From positions 1 to 64,000 of the forward strand of contig NZ_JALAMO010000012.1 of the NCBI RefSeq assembly GCF_026790065.1: 64,000 bases of DNA. Direction: 5' to 3'. The notes under the pieces are model-generated. The model was not told where the DNA came from. It did not search any database and saw only the letters and a list, made by a program, of their open reading frames with translations. This document shows positions 59,731-64,000 of this stretch, one piece after another. Both the position numbers and the translations under genes were made by a program. Origin of the DNA: Bacillus sp. N13C7 (GTDB taxonomy: Bacteria; Bacillota; Bacilli; Bacillales; Bacillaceae). Each line of letters opens with the position of its first letter. The stretch's first letter is position 1.

Positions 59731-60484
59731 AGATGAAGTCGATCGGCTCATAAGCGATTACCAAACAAATCAAGACGAACAGGCGCAAGAAACGCTTGTG
59801 CGGGTGTATACAAATTTGGTTGATATGCTTGCGAAAAAATATTCAAAAGGCAAAAGCTTTCACGAGGATCTCCGTCAAGTCGGCATGATCGGGCTGCTCG
59901 GCGCGATTAAGCGATACGATCCCGTCGTCGGCAAATCGTTTGAAGCTTTTGCCATCCCGACAATCATCGGTGAGATTAAACGTTTCCTAAGAGATAAAAC
60001 ATGGAGCGTTCACGTGCCGAGACGGATTAAAGAACTGGGCCCAAGAATCAAAATGGCGGTTGATCAGCTGACGACTGAAACACAAAGGTCACCAAAAGTA
60101 GAAGAGATTGCTGAATTCCTTGATGTTTCAGAGGAAGAGGTTCTTGAAACGATGGAAATGGGCAAAAGCTATCAAGCCCTATCCGTTGACCACAGCATTG
60201 AAGCGGATGCGGATGGAAGCACCGTCACGATTCTTGACATTGTCGGATCTCAGGAGGACGGATATGAGCGGGTTAACCAGCAAATGATGCTGCAAAGCGT
60301 GCTTCACGTCCTTTCTGACCGTGAAAAACAAATCATCGACCTTACGTATATTCAAAACAAAAGCCAAAAAGAAACTGGGGACATTCTCGGTATATCTCAA
60401 ATGCACGTCTCGCGTCTGCAGCGCAAAGCTGTGAAGAAGCTCAGAGAGGCCTTGATTGAAGATCCCTCGATGGAGTTAATGTAA
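59696..60484 (+). CDS. sigB: SigB, general stress sigma factor
   Basis: A 262-residue group 3 sigma factor: region 2 (DLRQVGMIGLLGAIKRYDPVVG...FLRDKTWSVHVPRR), region 3, and region 4 with the HTH (KSQKETGDILGISQMHVSRLQRKAVKKL). ATG at 59696 is 9-10 nt after GGGAG. It is held by RsbW and recognises the promoters listed at ydaD, ydaG, ydaP, ydaS, ydaT, gsiB, ydbD and rsbV. Confidence 0.97.
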   Translation: MTQPSKTTKLTKDEVDRLISDYQTNQDEQAQETLVRVYTNLVDMLAKKYSKGKSFHEDLRQVGMIGLLGAIKRYDPVVGKSFEAFAIPTIIGEIKRFLRDKTWSVHVPRRIKELGPRIKMAVDQLTTETQRSPKVEEIAEFLDVSEEEVLETMEMGKSYQALSVDHSIEADADGSTVTILDIVGSQEDGYERVNQQMMLQSVLHVLSDREKQIIDLTYIQNKSQKETGDILGISQMHVSRLQRKAVKKLREALIEDPSMELM

Positions 60485-61083
60485 TGATCCAGGTTGAAGA
60501 AAACGAGCATATTCAAACTCTTGTATACCAACTGAATAAAGAAGGAAAATCGATTTGCGGCGACAGCTTTTTTATGAAAGCTGATGATAAGGAATTGATT
60601 TGTGCAGTAGCTGACGGACTTGGAAGCGGATCGCTTGCCAACGAATCTTCTGCAGCCATCAAAGACTTAGTGGAAAACTATGCGGATGAAGACGTACAAA
60701 GCATTATCGAACGCTGTAATCAGGCGATGAAAAACAAAAGGGGTGCAACAGCATCTATCCTGAAAATCAATTTTGAACAAAGGCAGTTTACGTACTGCTC
60801 TGTCGGAAACGTACGGTTTATTCTGCATTCCCCGTCTGGTGAAAGCTTTTATCCTCTGCCGATTTCAGGCTATTTATCAGGCAAGCCGCAAAAATACAAA
60901 ACGCACACCGCCACTTATGAAAAGGGGTCAAAGTTCATTATACATACAGATGGACTCAACGTACCCGATATCCGCTCCCATTTAAAAAAAGGCCAATCGG
61001 TAGAAGACATATCGAATTCGCTGAAAATGTATACGACATCGAGAAAAGATGATCTGACCTATATTCTTGGACAGCTGTCCTAG
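60484..61083 (+). CDS. rsbX: RsbX, phosphatase of the stressosome (feedback)
   Basis: A 199-residue PP2C-type phosphatase that dephosphorylates RsbR and RsbS and dampens the signal. Aspartates in CAVADGLGSG and GLNVPDI match the metal sites. Its ATG shares the last base of the sigB stop (TAATG). A terminator follows at 61098. Confidence 0.95.
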   Translation: MIQVEENEHIQTLVYQLNKEGKSICGDSFFMKADDKELICAVADGLGSGSLANESSAAIKDLVENYADEDVQSIIERCNQAMKNKRGATASILKINFEQRQFTYCSVGNVRFILHSPSGESFYPLPISGYLSGKPQKYKTHTATYEKGSKFIIHTDGLNVPDIRSHLKKGQSVEDISNSLKMYTTSRKDDLTYILGQLS

Positions 61084-61097
61084 AAAATCAGAAAACG

Positions 61098-61126
61098 AGA
61101 AGCCGTAACGCCGGCTTCTTTTTTTA
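61098..61126 (+). terminator. Terminator of the SigB operon
   Basis: AGAAGCCG (61098-61105) pairs with CGGCTTCT (61112-61119), followed by TTTTTTT. Confidence 0.9.
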
Positions 61127-61188
61127 TGCGTTTTTTTCGGTTTTTGATACACTAGAGAAAGAACGACAATATTGGAGGCTTTGGTTAC

Positions 61189-63348
61189 ATGGAAACGTCA
61201 GCCCTTTTAAAACAGCAAATTGCGAAAGAAATAGGATTATCACAAAAACACGTTGAAAGTGTCATCCGCCTGCTGGAGGACGGCAACACAGTCCCCTTTA
61301 TCGCCCGGTATCGAAAAGAGCAGACGGGTTCGATGGATGAGGTTCAGATTCAGACGATTTCTGAACGCTGGCAATACATACAGAACCTAAATCAGCGAAA
61401 AGAAGAAGTTATCCGTCTCATTGCAGAGCAGGATAAACTGACAGATGACCTAAAGCGAAAAATCGAGCAATCGGTGAAGCTTCAGGAAGTGGAGGACCTT
61501 TACCGCCCGTATAAACAAAAACGCAAAACAAAGGCAACAGTCGCAAAAAGCAAAGGCCTTGAGCCGCTTGCAGACTATATTTTAACACTTCCGCAGGATG
61601 ATCGTTTGGCAGCAGTTGCAGACCAATACATCAGCGAAGAAAAAGAAGTGTTCACACGGGAAGAAGCAATTGAAGGCGCCAAGCACATTATTGCGGAACA
61701 AATCTCAGATGAGCCGAATTTCAGAAAGTGGATTCGCCAGGAAACCTTCAAAAAAGGAACCATTAAATCTGCAGCTGGAAAATCGGCAGACGCAGACGAG
61801 AAAAACGTGTATGAAATGTATTACGAGTATGAAGAGCCAATTTCAAAAGTCGTTCCGCACAGGGTGCTGGCGATGAACCGCGGCGAAAAAGAGGACATTT
61901 TAAAGGTGTCTATCGAGCCGCCCGCGGATCACATCAAGGCGTATTTAGAAAAACAGATCATCAAAAACCGCCCAACGTCCGTAAAAGAGATTTTGCAGGA
62001 GACGATTGAAGACAGCTATAAAAGGCTGATCCAGCCGGCAATCGAACGTGAAATCAGAAAAGAGCTGTCAGAAAAAGCGGATGAACAGGCAATTCACATC
62101 TTCTCTGAGAACTTGAGAAAGCTTCTGCTTCAGCCGCCGATGAAAGGCAAAACCGTGCTCGGTGTTGACCCGGCCTTCCGAACTGGCTGTAAGCTTGCTG
62201 TGTCAGACGAAACTGGAAAAGTATTGAAAATCGATGTCATCTATCCGCATGCACCAGTCAAGAAAACAAAAGAAGCCCACGAAAAAGTCAAAGCCATTCT
62301 TGAGCAGCATCAAGTCGAGATGGTGGCGATTGGAAACGGCACGGCGTCCAGAGAAACAGAGCAATTCATCGTCAATGTACTGAAGGACATAACTCGTAAA
62401 ATTTATTATGTGATCGTCAATGAAGCAGGAGCAAGCGTCTATTCGGCTTCTGAGCTTGCCAGAGAAGAATTCCCTGAGCTTCAGGTTGAAGAGCGCAGTG
62501 CCGTATCTATTGCGCGAAGACTTCAAGACCCGCTCGCGGAGCTCGTTAAGATCGATCCGAAGTCTGTGGGTGTCGGGCAGTATCAGCATGATGTCAGCCA
62601 AAAACGCTTAAATGAATCTCTGCGTTTCGTCGTCGAAACGGTCGTTAACCAGGTTGGAGTAAACGTCAACACAGCCTCCGCCGCGCTGCTGCAATATGTA
62701 GCTGGACTATCGAAGTCGGTCGCAGGCAACATTGTCAAAAAACGTGAGGAAATCGGAAAGTTTTCGAATCGAAAAGAACTGAAGGACATCCCCAGACTCG
62801 GTGCGAAAACCTATGAGCAATGCATCGGTTTCTTAAGGGTGCAGGAAGGGACAGAGCCTTTGGATAGAACAGGCATCCACCCGGAAAGCTATAAAGAAAC
62901 AAAAGCGCTATTGAAAAAGCTCGGCCTTTCAACAGAACAAATCGGTACGGCAGAATTGAAGGATAAAATCAATCAGCTGGCGCTTTCTGAAACGGCGAAA
63001 GAACTGGGAATCGGCGAAATCACGCTGAAAGATATTTGTGAACAGCTGACAAGGCCGGAGCGCGATCCGCGTGATGAGGTGCCAAAGCCTTTGCTGAAAA
63101 CAGATGTCCTTCAGCTGGAGGATTTGAAAGAGGGAATGGAACTCCAGGGCACCGTGCGCAATGTCGTGGACTTCGGAGCGTTTGTTGATATCGGGGTCAA
63201 ACAAGACGGGCTTGTGCATATCTCAAAACTCAGCAATCAATTCGTCAAGCATCCTCTTGATGTCGTATCTGTCGGCGATATTGTGACAGTTTGGGTTGAC
63301 GGCGTAGATGTGCAAAAAGGCAGAGTATCGCTGTCTATGGTAAAATAA
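61189..63348 (+). CDS. tex: Tex (YdcI), conserved RNA-binding S1 protein
   Basis: A 719-residue Tex/Spt6-like protein: an N-terminal helical region, a YqgF/RuvC-like domain (LGVDPAFRTGCKLAV at about 325-340), helix-hairpin-helix repeats (NTASAALLQYVAGL, LKDIPRLGAKTYEQC), and an S1 domain (about 645-715; GTVRNVVDFGAFVDIG). It binds nucleic acid and is linked to transcription. GGAGGC precedes the ATG. Ends in a terminator shared with the cmpA tail. Confidence 0.94.
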   Translation: METSALLKQQIAKEIGLSQKHVESVIRLLEDGNTVPFIARYRKEQTGSMDEVQIQTISERWQYIQNLNQRKEEVIRLIAEQDKLTDDLKRKIEQSVKLQEVEDLYRPYKQKRKTKATVAKSKGLEPLADYILTLPQDDRLAAVADQYISEEKEVFTREEAIEGAKHIIAEQISDEPNFRKWIRQETFKKGTIKSAAGKSADADEKNVYEMYYEYEEPISKVVPHRVLAMNRGEKEDILKVSIEPPADHIKAYLEKQIIKNRPTSVKEILQETIEDSYKRLIQPAIEREIRKELSEKADEQAIHIFSENLRKLLLQPPMKGKTVLGVDPAFRTGCKLAVSDETGKVLKIDVIYPHAPVKKTKEAHEKVKAILEQHQVEMVAIGNGTASRETEQFIVNVLKDITRKIYYVIVNEAGASVYSASELAREEFPELQVEERSAVSIARRLQDPLAELVKIDPKSVGVGQYQHDVSQKRLNESLRFVVETVVNQVGVNVNTASAALLQYVAGLSKSVAGNIVKKREEIGKFSNRKELKDIPRLGAKTYEQCIGFLRVQEGTEPLDRTGIHPESYKETKALLKKLGLSTEQIGTAELKDKINQLALSETAKELGIGEITLKDICEQLTRPERDPRDEVPKPLLKTDVLQLEDLKEGMELQGTVRNVVDFGAFVDIGVKQDGLVHISKLSNQFVKHPLDVVSVGDIVTVWVDGVDVQKGRVSLSMVK

Positions 63349-63351
63349 AAG

Positions 63352-63375
63352 CACTGCTTACGAGCAGTGTTTTTT
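63352..63375 (+). terminator. Terminator of tex overlapping the cmpA stop
   Basis: CACTGCT (63352-63358) pairs with AGCAGTG (63363-63369), followed by TTTTTT. The complement of the cmpA stop (63358-63360) is at the stem-loop edge. Confidence 0.88.
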
Positions 63376-63471
63376 CCTATAGAAATACCAGCATTGATTC
63401 AGCAGTTTAATTTGGTAATTATCTTTTTCAAGGAACGCTTTTTGCATCTGTTTTTTAAGCCAATTTGGCAT
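63358..63471 (-). CDS. cmpA: CmpA, 37-residue spore coat/cortex checkpoint protein
   Basis: A minus-strand frame starting ATG (63471) encodes 37 residues, beginning MPNWLKKQMQKAFLEKD and ending WYFYRKKHCS. This is CmpA, which inhibits cortex formation until coat assembly is complete and is degraded by ClpXP with SpoIVA checks (established). GAGGAGG lies 9 nt upstream. The candidate SigE promoter is at 63495-63520. It is convergent with tex. Confidence 0.92.
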   Translation of the reverse strand: MPNWLKKQMQKAFLEKDNYQIKLLNQCWYFYRKKHCS

Positions 63472-63494
63472 AGGCTGATTCCTCCTCAGCTTTT

Positions 63495-63522
63495 ATCATA
63501 TGAGGGACGGTGATTACCATAT
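63495..63522 (-). promoter_or_regulatory. Possible SigE promoter of cmpA
   Basis: On the minus strand AATATGG, a 13-bp spacer and CATATGAT (63502-63495) approximate the SigE pattern (-10 CATAYAWT). It fits the mother-cell expression of cmpA, but the -35 is weak. Confidence 0.45.
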
Positions 63523-63574
63523 TGTATGCGAACGGTGAATTGTCCCGTTCAATGTTTTTTAAGTGAGGTGCACC

Positions 63575-64000
63575 ATGGATAACGAAGAGCTTCAAAAGCT
63601 GACAGAGGATATTTCAGAAACGTATTTTAAAAAGCCGTTCCGCCACCATGCGGTTTTTAATGACAGGCTTAAAACCACGGGCGGAAGATATCTGTTAACT
63701 TCCCATAACATTGAATTGAACAGGAAATATCTGATTGAGCACGGCAGGGAGGAACTGATCGGCATCATCAAGCACGAGCTCTGCCATTATCATCTTCACC
63801 TTGAGGGAAAAGGATATAAGCACAGAGACAGAGATTTTCGATTGCTGCTGCAGCAGGTCAACGCGCCAAGGTTCTGTACACCCCTTAAGAAAAAAACTGA
63901 AAGCAAAAAAACTTATATGTATATCTGCACAGCCTGCGGCCAACAGTATATAAAGAAGCGTGCCATGAATCCTGACAGATACAGATGCGGAAAATGCCGC
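63575..64000 (+). CDS. ydcK: YdcK, SprT-like metalloprotein (truncated by window end)
   Basis: The first 142 codons are present and the frame stays open at the window edge. HELCHYH at about residues 67-73 is the HExxH zinc site of SprT/Spartan-like proteins, and YICTACGQQY...RCGKC near the end is a C-terminal zinc ribbon. The role is unknown; SprT relatives act on DNA-bound proteins. The ATG follows AAGTGAGGTG. Confidence 0.88.
   Translation, partial: MDNEELQKLTEDISETYFKKPFRHHAVFNDRLKTTGGRYLLTSHNIELNRKYLIEHGREELIGIIKHELCHYHLHLEGKGYKHRDRDFRLLLQQVNAPRFCTPLKKKTESKKTYMYICTACGQQYIKKRAMNPDRYRCGKCR

Overview
The window is a chromosomal segment of a Bacillus subtilis-group bacterium. Gene content, order and many diagnostic residues match the yczI-to-ydcK region of B. 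subtilis as I know it: pbpC, mtlR, topB, kimA, mntH, gsiB, the dct genes, ddl-murF, cshA, alr, ndoA, the rsb-sigB operon and tex. Low-GC codon use, AGGAGG-type ribosome binding sites, frequent TTG/GTG starts, intrinsic terminators with long U-tracts, and SigA, SigB, SigW/ECF, Fur, MntR and CcpA-type sites all fit. No tRNA, rRNA, CRISPR array or prophage was seen. The only mobile-element trace is the last 25 codons and right end of an IS3/IS150-type insertion sequence at the left edge.

Layout. 1-124: IS end. 280-4000: small yczI and yczJ, penicillin-binding protein PbpC, aldo/keto reductase YcsN. 4.2-6.3 kb: mannitol activator MtlR with a cre-overlapped promoter. 6.5-12.9 kb: acyl-CoA synthetase, methyltransferase, two SigB-type stress units (ydaD-ydaE, ydaG), acetyltransferase, a structured small RNA, and lipid II flippase Amj. 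13-15.8 kb: LrpC and topoisomerase III. 16-23 kb: the overlapping ydaJKLMN exopolysaccharide operon with a degenerate GGDEF receptor. 23.1-25.3 kb: c-di-AMP riboswitch and potassium transporter KimA. 25.3-33.7 kb: MutT, pyruvate oxidase, MntH, and a dense set of general stress genes (ydaS, ydaT, gsiB, ydbD). 33.7-38.5 kb: C4-dicarboxylate sensing and uptake (dctB, dctS-dctR, dctP). 38.6-45.2 kb: membrane proteins, an ABC transporter, a transporter pseudogene, acyl-CoA dehydrogenase, Fur-controlled fbpA-fbpB, a cation efflux protein and a thioredoxin. 45.3-55.4 kb: ddl-murF, RNA helicase CshA behind a long hairpin-rich leader, SigW-driven ydbS-ydbT, rhomboid protease, acpS, a sporulation-type lipoprotein and alanine racemase. 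55.4-61.1 kb: the MazEF-type module ndoAI-ndoA, then the complete stressosome/SigB operon. 61.2-64 kb: tex, antisense cmpA and a truncated ydcK.

How it fits together. The SigB operon at the right end encodes the regulator of several stress genes to its left. I identify SigB-type promoters before ydaD, ydaG, ydaP, ydaS, ydaT, gsiB, ydbD and rsbV. The two cyclic-dinucleotide systems are adjacent: YdaK (c-di-GMP) closes the EPS operon region and the c-di-AMP riboswitch controls kimA next to it. Cell-wall precursor genes (ddl, murF, alr, amj, pbpC) are scattered through the segment.

Most genes are well known. The points most worth following up are the IS end, the structured RNA between ydaG and ydaH, the attenuator-like leader of cshA, a decayed GltT-type symporter remnant next to ydbI, mutT and murF lying directly behind terminators, and the short rsbX-tex junction, which lacks three genes that I recall there in strain 168.
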